A stretch of 64,000 nt of DNA from Delphinus delphis (Eukaryota > Chordata > Mammalia > Artiodactyla > Delphinidae). Each line of letters starts with the position of its first letter. Positions within the stretch are counted from its first letter, which is position 1. Below the pieces are notes generated by a model. That model worked only from the letters and a program-made list of their open reading frames with translations. It was not told the origin of the DNA and did not search any database. The stretch is from assembly GCF_949987515.2 (NCBI RefSeq), contig NW_027192658.1:2790001-2854000 (forward strand), in the 5' to 3' direction. Made by a program: the position numbers and the translations under genes. Below are positions 37,906 to 50,540 of the stretch, one piece after another.

Positions 37906-39485
37906 TTAAAACCTATGGATTGCTATGTCTCCGAAAGAGAATCAAGCATGTGTACAGGGGCATAAACGCAGCAGTGATAGGATTGGAGAGGTTCGGTGAG
38001 CAAATGAAGACCCTTTGAAGTCATATTGCATGGTACCCATTCCACGGGTTTCAACTACCCAGGTTTAAGGTATTCTTCCTTCAGCTAAAACATGCATGTG
38101 GAACCTAGAGTATGATCAACCATGTGATCGGGAGACGTGTTCAAATATGTCTCAGTTTTCCTCCCCTGGTACTCGGGTGCAACATTCCAGACGCTTTACT
38201 AACACTCTCCCCACTTGGAGAGTCAGCGCCTTTAACCTCCTGTTTGGCCCAGTTTGCAATTTCTGCGGAAGATGAACAGGAATAGCGAGAACCAATGAGA
38301 GGCTAGCTGGAGGTGTCTGGACGGGCAAATTTAACTCTCATTTCCCACCAGGAAGCGGAAATAACCAAAGGCTCAGCGTGCCGTACCGGAACCAGATTAG
38401 GGCCTGAAGCCATCCTGCGGTGTTGCGGCCAGCTCAAAAGAAAGCGAGTTGAAGAAAGGAGCTCAGGGGCACTGTAATTCACAAACCTGCAGAGTTATAA
38501 ATGACAGCTATCGTCCAAAAATAGACTGAAGTAAGGCTGCCAAGAGGACTTGAAAGCGGGGCAGAATTGCAGGAAACCGATTTCAGGAGGTAGACTGGAA
38601 TTGCATTGAAAGCATAGGAAAAGAGGCAGAACGTCCACAATGATGCACTTGGCCAAAAAGGGCGTATGCGTTTTTTCCTGAATATATTCAGGAAAAAACG
38701 CATACGCCCTTTTTGGCCAACCAAGCAAGCTTGCAAAGGAAATCTGCACTACAATGAAGTCTCACTTCCCCCCGGTCAAAAGGGCCATCTGAAAAAAGTG
38801 TAAAATCCAGAAAGGCAGGACAGGTCATGGAGAACTGGGAGCCTTGTTATGCTGATGGGCGGAATGTAAATTGCCAACAGACACTCGGGAGAAGTGTATG
38901 GTGTTTCCTGAAACATCTAAAAAACAAAGCAACAGAGCCTAGGGCACTGCCACTTATGGTCCTATAGCTTAGGGAAATTAAAATCAAAAAGACACAGCCA
39001 CCCCAAAGTTTGGAATGGCTCTGTTTACAAGAACCTCGTTTACAGTACAAGTTCAACATCACAGAAAGTGAAAAATGGATAAAGAAGTTGTGGTATTTAC
39101 TTACAAAGCAATATCACTCAGCAATGAAATCTGTGTCATCAGGCCCTTAGCAGCACAATGAGTGGATTCAGGTATGATGTTTCTAACTGAAGTAAGTCAC
39201 ACAGAAAAAGAAACACCATAAGATATCAGTAATACATGGAATGTAAACTTGGCTACACAGGAACTGAATTACAGAACAGAACAGGGTCTCAAATTTAGAA
39301 AACCAACTTATGCTTGCTTAAGGGTAAAGGTGAGTTGGGGTGCTGCATAAAACCAGAGATTGAAATGAGCACAGATAAAGTTCCTTAAGTCAAATATGGA
39401 ATAGACAAGAGCTACTCCTTGCTCAACGAAATGGACTCAACACCGCATATTAAACGCCTAAGAATGTACCTGACTAGTAAGTATC
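37906..39485 (+). repeat. Satellite monomer 25, HOR type A (1,580 bp)
   Basis: The palindrome at 38649-38720 is perfect. Unlike monomers 9 and 17 it has gagcctagggcactgcc near 38,935, a B/F/H-type patch inside an A monomer that suggests a short conversion tract. Confidence 0.95.
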
Positions 39486-41064
39486 GTAAAACCTATGGAT
39501 TGCTATGTCTCCGAAAGAGAATCAAGCATGTGTACAGGGGCATAAACGCAGCAGTGATAGGATTGGAGAGGTTCGGTGAGCAAATGAAGACCCTTTGAAG
39601 TCATATTGCATGGTACCCATTACACGGGTCTTAACTCTCCAGGTTTAAGGTATTCTTCCTTCAGCTAAAACATGCATGTGGAACCCAAGTATGATCAACC
39701 ATGTGAACGGGAGACGTGTTCAAATATGTCTCAGTTTTCCTCCCCTGGTACTCGGGTGCAACATTCCAGACGCTTTACTAACACTCTCCCCACTTGGAGA
39801 GTCAGTCCCTTTAACCTCCTGTTTGGCCCAGTTTGCAATTTCTGCGGAAGATGAACAGGAATAGCGAGAACCAATGAGAGACTAGCTGGAGGTGTGTGGA
39901 CGGGCAAATTTAACTCTCATTTCCCACCAGGAAGAGGAAATAACCAAAGGCTCAGCGTGCCGTGCCGGAACCAGATTAGGGCCTGAAGCCATCCTGCAGT
40001 GTTGCGGCCAGGTCACAAGAAAGCGAGTTGAAGAAAGGAGCTCAGGGGCACTGTAATTCACAAACCTGCAGAGTTATAAATGACAGCTATCGTCCAAAAA
40101 TAGACTGAAGTAAGGCTGCCAAGAGGACTTGAAAGCGGGGCAGAATTGCAGGAAACCGATTTCAGGAGGTAGACTGGAATTGCATTGAAAGCATAGGAAA
40201 AGAGGCAGAACGTCCACAATGATGCACTTGGCCAAAAAGGGCGTATGCGTTTTTTCCTGAATATATTCAGGAAAAAACGCATACGCCCTTTTTGGCCAAC
40301 CAAGCAAGCTTGCAAAGGAAATCTGCACTACAATGAAGTCTCACTTCCCCCCGGTCAAAAGGGCCATCTGAAAAAAGTGTAAAATCCAGAAAGGCAGGAC
40401 AGGCCATGGAGAACTGGGAGCCCTGTTATGCTGATGGGCGGGATGTAAATTGCCAACAGACACTCGGGAGAAGTGTATGGTGTTTCCTGAAACATCTAAA
40501 AAACAAAGCAACAGAGCCTAGGGCACTGCCACTTATGGTCCTATAGCTTAGGGAAATTAAAATCAAAAAGACACAGCCACCCCAAAGTTTGGGACGCCTC
40601 TGTTTACAAGAACCTCGTTTACAGTACAAGTTCAACATCGCAGAAAGTGAAAAATGGATAAAGAAGTTGTGGTATTTACTTACAAAGCAATATCACTCAG
40701 CAATGAAATCTATGTCATCAGGCCCTTAGCATCACAATGAGTGGATTCAGGTATGATGATTCTAACTGAAGTAAGTCACACAGAAAAAGAAACATCATAA
40801 GATATCAGTAATACACGGAATGTAAACTTGGCTACACAGGAACTGAATTCCAGAACAGAACAGGGTCTCAAATTTAGAAAACCAACTTATGCTTGCTTAA
40901 GGGTAAAGGTGAGTTGGGGTGCTGCATAAAACCAGAGATTGAAATGAGCACAGATAAAGTTCCTTAAGTCAAATATGGAATAGACAAGAGCTACTCCTTG
41001 CTCAACGAAATGGACTCAACACCACATATTAAACGCCTAAGAATGTACCTGACTAGTAAGTATC
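39486..41064 (+). repeat. Satellite monomer 26, hybrid of types B and D (1,579 bp)
   Basis: The palindrome at 40228-40299 is perfect. It is type B to 40,732 and type D from 40,771, the product of the two-monomer deletion. The head has cttaactctcc instead of the cttaactttcc of other B copies. Confidence 0.95.
40733..40770. other. Unequal-crossover junction, two-monomer deletion (B to D)
   Basis: Left of 40,733 monomer 26 is type B: tatgtcatc, then t at 40,732 in gcatcac. From 40,771 it is type D: g in gaagtaag, then gaattccag and accacatatt. Types B and D are identical over the 38 bp between, so the exchange lies there. Compared with units I and II, 3,159 bp are missing, and the reading phase of the satellite is kept. 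Confidence 0.88.
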
Positions 41065-42644
41065 TTAAAACCTATGGATTGCTATGTCTCCGAAAGAGAA
41101 TCAAGCATGTGTACAGGGGCATAAACGCAGCAGTGATAGGATTGGAGAGGTTCGGTGAGCAAATGAAGACCCTTTGAAGTCATATTGCATGGTACCCATT
41201 ACACGGGTCTCAACTCTCCAGGTTTAAGGTATTCTTCCTTCAGCTAAAACATGCATGTGGAACCTAGAGTATGATCAACCATGTGAACGGGAGACGTGTT
41301 CAAATATGTCTCAGTTTTCCTCCCCTGGTAGTCGGGTGCAACATTCCAGATACTTTACTAACACTCTCCCCACTTGGAGAGTCAGCGCCTTTAACCTCCT
41401 GTTTGGCCCAGTTTGCAATTTCTGCGGAAGATGAACAGGAATAGCGAGAACCAATGAGAGGCTAGCTGGAGGTGTCTGGATGGGCAAATTTAACTCTCAT
41501 TTCCCACCAGGAAGAGGAAATAACCAAAGGCTCAGCGTGCCGTACCGGAACCAGATTAGGGCCTGAAGCCATCCTGCGGTGTTGCGGCCAGCTCAAAAGA
41601 AAGCGAGTTGAAGAAAGGAGCTCAGGGGCACTGTAATTCACAAACCTGCAGAGTTATAAATGACAGCTATCGTCCAAAAATAGACTGAAGTAAGGCTGCC
41701 AAGAGGACTTGAAAGCGGGGCAGAATTGCAGGAAACCGATTTCAGGAGGTAGACTGGAATTGCATTGAAAGCATAGGAAAAGAGGCAGAACGTCCACAAT
41801 GATGCACTTGGCCAAAAAGGGCGTATGCGTTTTTTCCTGAATATATTCAGGAAAAAACGCATACGCCCTTTTTGGCCAACCAAGCAAGCTTGCAAAGGAA
41901 ATCTGCACTACAATGAAGTCTCACTTCCCCCCGGTCAAAAGGGCCATCTGAAAAAAGTGTAAAATCCAGAAAGGCAGGACAGGCCATGGAGAACTGGGAG
42001 CCTTGTTATGCTGATGGGCTGGATGTAAATTGCCAACAGACACTCGGGAGAAGTGTATGGTGTTTCCGGAAACATCTAAAAAACAAAGCAACAGAACCTA
42101 GGGCACTTCCACTTATGGTCCTATAGCTTAGGGAAATTAAAATCAAAAAGACACAGCCACCCCAAAGTTTGGAACGGCTCTGTTTACAAGAACCTCGTTT
42201 ACAGTACAAGTTCAACATCGCAGAAAGTGAAAAATGGATAAAGAAGTTGTGGTATTTACTTACAAAGCAATATCACTCAGCAATGAAATCTGTGTCATCA
42301 GGCCCTTAGCAGCACAATGAGTGGATTCAGGTATGATGATTCTAACTGAAATAAGTCACACAGAAAAAGAAACATCATAAGATATCAGTAATACATGGAA
42401 TGTAAACTTGGCTACACAGGAACTGAATTACAGAACAGAACAGGGTCTCAAATTTAGAAAACCAACTTATGCTTGCTTAAGGGTAAAGGTGAGTTGGGGT
42501 GCTGCATAAAACCAGAGACTGAAATGAGCACAGATAAAGTTCCTTAAGCCAAATATGGAATAGACAAGAGCTACTCCTTGCTCAACGAAATGGACTCAAC
42601 ACCGCATATTAAACGCCTAAGAATGTACCTGACTTGTAAGTATC
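41065..42644 (+). repeat. Satellite monomer 27, HOR type E (1,580 bp)
   Basis: The palindrome at 41808-41879 is perfect. All type E marks are present (ggtagtcggg, ccagatac, gatgggctgg, ttccggaaac). Confidence 0.95.
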
Positions 42645-44224
42645 TTAAAACCTATGGATTGCTATGTCTCCGAAAGAGAATCAAGCATGTGTACAGGGGC
42701 ATAAACGCAGCAGTGATAGGATTGGAGAGGTTCAGTGAGCAAATGAAGACCCTTTGAAGTCATATTGCATGGTACCCATTCCACGGGTTTCAACTACCCA
42801 GGTTTAAGGTATTCTTCCTTCAGCTAAAACATGCATGTGGAACCTAGAGTATGATCAACCATGTGATCGGGAGACGTGTTCAAATATGTCTCAGTTTTCC
42901 TCCCCTGGTACTCGGGTGCAACATTCCAGACGCTTTACTAACACTCTCCCCACTTGGAGAGTCAGTCCCTTTAACATCCTGTTTGGCCCAGTTTGCAATT
43001 TCTGCGGAAGATGAACAGGAATAGCGAGAACCAATGAGAGACTAGCTGGAGGTGTCTGGACGGGCAAATTTAACTCTCATTTCCCACCAGGAAGAGGAAA
43101 TAACCAAAGGCTCAGCGTGCCGTGCCGGAACCAGATTAGGGCCTGAAGCCATCCTGCGGTGTTGCGGCCAGGTCACAAGAAAGCGAGTTGAAGAAAGGAG
43201 CTCAGGGGCACTGTAATTCACAAACCTGCAGAGTTATAAATGACAGCTATCGTCCAAAAATAGACTGAAGTAAGGCTGCCAAGAGGACTTGAAAGCGGGG
43301 CAGAATTGCAGGAAACCGATTTCAGGAGGTAGACTGGAATTGCATTGAAAGCATAGGAAAAGAGGCAGAACGTCCACAATGATGCACTTGGCCAAAAAGG
43401 GCGTATGCGTTTTTTCCTGAATATATTCAGGAAAAAACGCATACGCCCTTTTTGGCCAACCAAGCAAGCTTGCAAAGGAAATCTGCACTACAATGAAGTC
43501 TCACTTCCCCCCGGTCAAAAGGGCCATCTGAAAAAAGTGTAAAATCCAGAAAGGCAGGACAGGCCATGGAGAACTGGGAGCCTTGTTATGCTGATGGGCG
43601 GGATGTAAATTGCCAACAGACACTCGGCAGAAGTGTATGGTGTTTCCTGAAACATCTAAAAAACAAAGCAACAGAGCCTAGGGCACTGCCACTTATGGTC
43701 CTATAGCTTAGGGAAATTAAAATCAAAAAGACACAGCCACCCCAAAGTTTGGGACGCCTCTGTTTACAAGAACCTCGTTTACAGTACAAGTTCAACATCG
43801 CAGAAAGTGAAAAATGGATAAAGAAGTTGTGGTATTTACTTACAAAGCAATATCACTCAGCAATGAAATCTATGTCATCAGGCCCTTAGCATCACAATGA
43901 GTGGATTCAGGTATGATGATTCTAACTGAAATAAGTCACACAGAAAAAGAAACATCATAAGATATCAGTAATACACGGAATGTAAACTTGGCTACACAGG
44001 AACTGAATTACAGAACAGAACAGGGTCTCAAATTTAGAAAACCAACTTATGCTTGCTTAAGGGTAAAGGTGAGTTGGGGTGCTGCATAAAACCAGAGATT
44101 GAAATGAGCATAGATAAAGTTCCTTAAGTCAAATATGGAATAGACAAGAGCTACTCCTTGCTCAACGAAATGGACTCAACACCGCATATTAAACGCCTAA
44201 GAATGTACCTGACTAGTAAGTATC
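42645..44224 (+). repeat. Satellite monomer 28, HOR type F (1,580 bp)
   Basis: The palindrome at 43388-43459 is perfect. All type F marks are present (taacatcctg, actcggcag, gagcatag). Confidence 0.95.
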
Positions 44225-45803
44225 CTAAAACCTATGGATTGCTATGTCTCCAAAAGAGAATCAAGCATGTGTACAGGGGCATAAACGCAGCAGTGATAGG
44301 ATTGGAGAGGTTCGGTGAGCAAATGAAGACCCTTTGAAGTCATATTGCATGGTACCCATTACACGGGTCTCAACTCTCCAGGTTTAAGGTATTCTTCCTT
44401 CAGCTAAAACATGCATGTGGAACCCAAGTATGATCAACCATGTGAACGGGAGACGTGTTCAAATATGTCTCAGTTTTCCTCCCCTGGTACTCGGGTGCAA
44501 CATTCCAGACGCTTTACTAACACTCTCCCCACTTGGAGAGTCAGCGCCTTTAACCTCCTGTTTGGCCCAGTTTGCAATTTCTGCGGAAGATGAACAGGAA
44601 TAGCGAGAACCAATGAGAGGCTAGCTGGAGGTGTCTGGACGGGCAAATTTAACTCTCATTTCCCACCAGGAAGAGGAAATAACCAAAGGCTCAGCGTGCC
44701 GTACCGGAACCAGATTAGGGCCTGAAGCCATCCTGCGGTGTTGCGGCCAGCTCAAAAGAAAGCGAGTTGAAGAAAGGAGCTCAGGGGCACTGTAATTCAC
44801 AAACCTGCAGAGTTATAAATGACAGCTATCGTCCAAAAATAGACTGAAGTAAGGCTGCCAAGAGGACTTGAAAGCGGGGCAGAATTGCAGGAAACCGATT
44901 TCAGGAGGTAGACTGGAATTGCATTGAAAGCATAGGAAAAGAGGCAGAACGTCCACAATGATGCACTTGGCCAAAAAGGGCGTATGCGTTTTTTCCTGAA
45001 TATATTCAGGAAAAAACGCATACGCCCTTTTTGGCCAACCAAGCAAGCTTGCAAAGGAAATCTGCACTACAATGAAGTCTCACTTCCCCCCGGTCAAAAG
45101 GGCCATCTGAAAAAAGTGTAAAATCCAGAAAGGCAGGACAGGCCATGGAGAACTGGGAGCCTTGTTATGCTGATGGGTGGGATGTAAATTGCCAACAACC
45201 ACTCAGGAGAAGTGTATGGTGTTTCCTGAAACATTTAAAAAACAAAGCAACAGAACCTAGGGCACTTCCACTTATGGTCCTATAGCTTAGGGAAATTAAA
45301 ATCAAAAAGACACAGCCACCCCAAAGTTTGGAACGGCTCTGTTTACAAGAACCTCGTTTACAGTACAAGTTCAACATCACAGAAAGTGAAAAATGGATAA
45401 AGAAGTTGTGGTATTTACTTACAAAGCAATATCACTCAGCAATGAAATCTGTGTCATCAGGCCCTTAGCAGCACAATGAGTGGATTCAGGTATGATGATT
45501 CTAACTGAAGTAAGTCACACAGAAAAAGAAACATCATAAGATATCAGTAATACACGGAATGTAAACTTGGCTACACAGGAACTGAATTACAGAACAGAAC
45601 AGGGTCTCAAATTTAGAAAACCAACTTTTGCTTGCTTAAGGGTAAAGGTGAGTTGGGGTGCTGCATAAAACCAGAGATTGAAATGAGCACAGATAAAGTT
45701 CCTTAAGCCAAATATGGAATAGACAAGAGCTACTCCTTGCTCAACGAAATGGACTCAACACCGCATATTAAACGCCTAAGAATGTACCTGACTAGTAAGT
45801 ATC
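44225..45803 (+). repeat. Satellite monomer 29, HOR type G (1,579 bp)
   Basis: The palindrome at 44967-45038 is perfect. All type G marks are present (gatgggtggg, acaaccactcagg, catttaaaaaac). Confidence 0.95.
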
Positions 45804-47382
45804 TTAAAACCTATGGATTGCTATGTCTCCGAAAGAGAATCAAGCATGTGTACAGGGGCATAAACGCAGCAGTGATAGGATTGGAGAGGTTCGGTGAGCA
45901 AATGAAGACCCTTTGAAGTCATATTGCATGGTACCCATTCCACGGGTCTTAACTCTCCAGGTTTAAGGTATTCTTCCTTCAGCTAAAACATGCATGTGGA
46001 ACCCAAGTATGATCAACCATGTGAACGGGAGACGTGTTCAAATATGTCTCAGTTTTCCTCCCCTGGTACTCGGGTGCAACATTCCAGACGCTTAACTAAC
46101 ACTCTCCCCACTTGGAGAGTCAGCGCCTTTAACCTCCTGTTTGGCCCAGTTTGCAATTTCTGCGGAAGATGAACAGGAATAGCGAGAACCAATGAGAGAC
46201 TAGCTGGAGGTGTCTGGACGGGCAAATTTAACTCTCATTTCCCACCAGGAAGAGGAAATAACCAAAGGCTCAGCGTGCCGTACCGGAACCAGATTAGGGC
46301 CTGAAGCCATCCTGCGGTGTTGCGGCCAGCTCAAAAGAAAGCGAGTTGAAGAAAGGAGCTCAGGGGCACTGTAATTCACAAACCTGCAGAGTTATAAATG
46401 ACAGCTATCGTCCAAAAATAGACTGAAGTAAGGCTGCCAAGAGGACTTGAAAGCGGGGCAGAATTGCAGGAAACCGATTTCAGGAGGTAGACTGGAATTG
46501 CATTGAAAGCATAGGAAAAGAGGCAGAACGTCCACAATGATGCACTTGGCCAAAAAGGGCGTATGCGTTTTTTCCTGAATATATTCAGGAAAAAACGCAT
46601 ACGCCCTTTTTGGCCAACCAAGCAAGCTTGCAAAGGAAATCTGCACTACAATGAAGTCTCACTTCCCCCCGGTCAAAAGGGCCATCTGAAAAAAGTGTAA
46701 AATCCAGAAAGGCAGGACAGGCCATGGAGAACTGGGAGCCTTGTTATGCTGATGGGCGGGATGTAAATTGCCAACAGACACTCGGGAGAAGTGTATGGTG
46801 TTTCCTGAAACATCTAAAAAACAAAGCAACAGAGCCTAGGGCACTGCCACTTATGGTCCTATAGCTTAGGGAAATTAAAATCAAAAAGACACAGCCACCC
46901 CAAAGTTTGGGACGCCTCTGTTTACAAGAACCTCGTTTACAGTACAAGTTCAACATCGCAGAAAGTGAAAAATGGATAAAGAAGTTGTGGTATTTACTTA
47001 CAAAGCAATATCACTCAGCAATGAAATCTATGTCATCAGGCCCTTAGCATCACAATGAGTGGATTCAGGTATGATGATTCTAACTGAAATAAGTCACACA
47101 GAAAAAGAAACATCATAAGATATCAGTAATACACGGAATGTAAACTTGGCTACACAGGAACTGAATTACAGAACAGAACAGGGTCTCAAATTTAGAAAAC
47201 CAACTTATGCTTGCTTAAGGGTAAAGGTGAGTTGGGGTGCTGCATAAAACCAGAGATTGAAATGAGCACAGATAAAGTTCCTTAAGCCAAATATGGAATA
47301 GACAAGAGCTACTCCTTGCTCAACGAAATGGACTCAACACCGAATATTAAACGCCTAAGAATGTACCTGACTAGTAAGTATC
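45804..47382 (+). repeat. Satellite monomer 30, H head joined to non-HOR tail (1,579 bp)
   Basis: The palindrome at 46546-46617 is perfect. The head is type H; after 46,281 it follows a different variant, lacking the ggacaacc and ctaagatg marks and ending with the private accgaatatt. Confidence 0.95.
46215..46281. other. Right edge of the HOR block
   Basis: Monomer 30 carries the H-type head (cttaactaac near 46,091, gagactag, gtgtctgg), then departs at 46,282 with taccgg, gggcctgaag and gctcaaaag instead of the tgccgg, ggaactgaag and ggtcacaag of monomer 24. The phase equals that of the left edge, as expected if the block grew by whole-unit duplication. Confidence 0.8.
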
Positions 47383-48961
47383 GTAAAACCTATGGATTGC
47401 TATGTCTCCAAAAGAGAATCAAGCATGCGTACAGGGGCATAAACGCAGCAGTGATAGGATTGGAGAGGTTCGGTGAGCAAATGAAGACCCTTTGAAATCA
47501 TATTGCATGGTACCCATTACACGGGTCTCAACTCTCCAGGTTTAAGGTATTCTTCCTTCAGCTAAAACATGCATGTGGAACCCAAGTATGATCAACCATG
47601 TGAACGGGAGACGTGTTCAAATATGTCTCAGTTTTCCTCCCCTGGTACTCGGGTGCAACATTCCAGACGCTTTACTAACACTCTCCCCACTTGGAGAGTC
47701 AGCGCCTTTAACCTCCTGTTTGGCCCAGTTTGCAATTTCTGCGGAAGATGAACAGGAATAGCGAGAACCAATGAGAGGCTAGCTGGAGGTGTCTGGATGG
47801 GCAAATTTAACTCTCATTTCCCACCAGGAAGAGGAAATAACCAAAGGCTCAGTGTGCCGTACCGGAACCAGATTAGGGCCTGAAGCCATCCTGCGGTGTT
47901 GCGGCCAGCTCAAAAGAAAGCGAGTTGAAGAAAGGAGCTCAGGGGCACTGTAATTCACAAACCTGCAGAGTTATAAATGACAGCTATCGTCCAAAAATAG
48001 ACTGAAGTAAGGCTGCCAAGAGGACTTGAAAGCGGGGCAGAATTGCAGGAAACCGATTTCAGGAGGTAGACTGGAATTGCATTGAAAGCATAGGAAAAGA
48101 GGCAGAACGTCCACAATGATGCACTTGGCCAAAAAGGGCGTATGCGTTTTTTCCTGAATATATTCAGGAAAAAACGCATACGCCCTTTTTGGCCAACCAA
48201 GCAAGCTTGCAAAGGAAATCTGCACTACAATGAAGTCTCACTTCCCCCCGGTCAAAAGGGCCATCTGAAAAAAGTGTAAAATCCAGAAAGGCAGGACAGG
48301 CCATGGAGAACTGGGAGCCTTGTTATGCTGATGGGCGGGATGTAAATTGCCAACAACCACTCAGGAGAAGTGTATGGTGTTTCCTGAAACATCTAAAAAA
48401 CAAAGCAACAGAACCTAGGGCACTTCCACTTATGGTCCTATAGCTTAGGGCAATTAAAATCAAAAAGACACAGCCACCCCAAAGTTTGGGACGCCTCTGT
48501 TTACAAGAACCTCGTTTACAGTACAAGTTCAACATCGCAGAAAGTGAAAAATGGATAAAGAAGTTGTGGTATTTACTTACAAAGCAATATCACTCAGCAA
48601 TGAAATCTGTGTCATCAGGCCCTTAGCAGCACAATGAGTGGATTCAGGTATGATGATTCTAACTGAACTAAGTCACACAGAAAAAGAAACATCATAAGAT
48701 ATCAGTAATACACGGAATGTAAACTTGGCTACACAGGAACTGAATTACAGAACAGAACAGGGTCTCAAATTTAGAAAACCAACTTATTCTTGCTTAAGGG
48801 TAAAGGTGAGTTGGGGTGCTGCATAAAACCAGAGATTGAAATGAGCACAGATAAAGTTCCTTAAGCCAAATATGGAATAGACAAGAGCTACTCCTTGCTC
48901 AACGAAATGGACTCAACACCCCATATTAAACGCCTAAGAATGTACCTGACTAGTAAGTATC
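47383..48961 (+). repeat. Satellite monomer 31 (1,579 bp)
   Basis: The palindrome at 48125-48196 is perfect. It mixes G-like ctccaaaagag and acaaccactcagg with private catgcgtac, gaaatcata, agggcaatta and cttattcttg. Confidence 0.95.
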
Positions 48962-50540
48962 TTAAAACCTATGGATTGCTATGTCTCCGAAAGAGAATCA
49001 AGCATGTGTACAGGGGCATAAACGCAGCAGTGATAGGATTGGAGAGGTTCGGTGAGCAAATGAAGACCCTTGAAGTCATATTGCATGGTACCCATTCCAC
49101 GGGTTTCAACTACCCAGGTTTAAGGTATTCTTCCTTCAGCTAAAACATGCATGTGGAACCTAGAGTATGATCAACCATGTGATCGGGAGACGTGTTCAAA
49201 TATGTCTCAGTTTTCCTCCCCTGGTACTCGGGTGCAACATTCCAGATGCTTTACTTACACTCTCCCCACTTGGAGAGTCAGTGCCTTTAACCTCCTGTTT
49301 GGCCCAGTTTGCAATTTCTGCGGAAGATGAACAGGAATAGCGAGAACCAATGAGAGGCTAGCTGGAGGTGTCTGGACGGGCAAATTTAACTCTCATTTCC
49401 CACCAGGAAGAGGAATTAACCAAAGGCTCAGCATGCCGGGCCGGAACCAGATTAGGGCCTGAAGCCATCCTGCGGTGTTGCGGCCAGGTCACAAGAAAGC
49501 GAGTTGAAGAAAGGAGCTCAGGGGCACTGTAATTCACAAACCTGCAGAGTTATAAATGACAGCTATCGTCCAAAAATAGACTGAAGTAAGGCTGCCAAGA
49601 GGACTTGAAAGCGGGGCAGAATTGCAGGAAACCGATTTCAGGAGGTAGACTGGAATTGCATTGAAAGCATAGGAAAAGAGGCAGAACGTCCACAATGATG
49701 CACTTGGCCAAAAAGGGCGTATGTGTTTTTTCCTGAATATATTCAGGAAAAAACGCATACGCCCTTTTTGGCCAACCAAGCAAGCTTGCAAAGGAAATCT
49801 GCACTACAATGAAGTCTCACTTCCCCCCGGTCAAAAGGGCCATCTGAAAAAAGTGTAAAATCCAGAAAGGCAGGACAGGCCATGGAGAACTGGGAGCCTT
49901 GTTATGCTGATGGGCGGGATGTAAATTGCCAACAGACACTCGGGAGAAGTGTATGGTGTTTCCTGAAACATCTAAAAAACAAAGCAACAGAGCCTAGGGC
50001 ACTGCCACTTATGGTCCTATAGCTTAGGGAAATTAAAATCAAAAAGACACAGCCACCCCAAAGTTTGGGACGCCTCTGTTTACAAGAACCTCGTTTACAG
50101 TACAAGTTCAACATCGCAGAAAGTGAAAAATGGATAAAGAAGTTGTGGTATTTACTTACAAAGCAATATCACTCAGCAATGAAATCTATGTCATCAGGCC
50201 CTTAGCTGCACAATGAGTGGATTCAGGTATGATGATTCTAACTGAAATAAGTCACACAGAAAAAGAAACATCATAAGATATCAGTAATACACGGAATGGA
50301 AACTTGGCTACACAGGAACTGAATTACAGAACAGAACAGGGTCTCAAATTTAGAAAACCAACTTATGCTTGCTTAAGGGTAAAGGTGAGTTGGGGTGCTG
50401 CATAAAACCAGAGATTGAAATGAGCATAGATAAAGTTCCTTAAGTCAAGTATGGAATAGACAAGAGCTACTCCTTGCTCAACGAAATGGACTCAACACCG
50501 CATATTAAACGCCTAAGAATGTACCTGACTAGTAAGTATC
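48962..50540 (+). repeat. Satellite monomer 32 (1,579 bp)
   Basis: The palindrome at 49704-49775 has t for c at 49,724 (CpG to TpG). A missing t in gacccttgaag near 49,068 fuses two frames into an 82-codon open frame that has no other sign of coding. It also has ccagatgctttacttac and gccgggccgg. Confidence 0.95.

Larger units (their letters stand above)
36739..46214 (+). repeat. Higher-order repeat unit III, shortened to six monomers, 9,476 bp
   Basis: This third unit carries types A, B/D hybrid, E, F, G and H, lacking most of B's tail, all of C and the head of D. Its length is 12,635 minus 3,159 bp. It shares the rare gagccctg of monomer 18 (at 40,428 and on), which links it to unit II rather than unit I. 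It ends at 46,214-46,281, the same phase at which unit I begins. Confidence 0.9.

Noticed and set aside
48895..49143. An 82-codon plus-strand open frame in monomer 32
   Set aside because: It exists only because of a one-base deletion near 49,068 and is absent from the other 40 copies.
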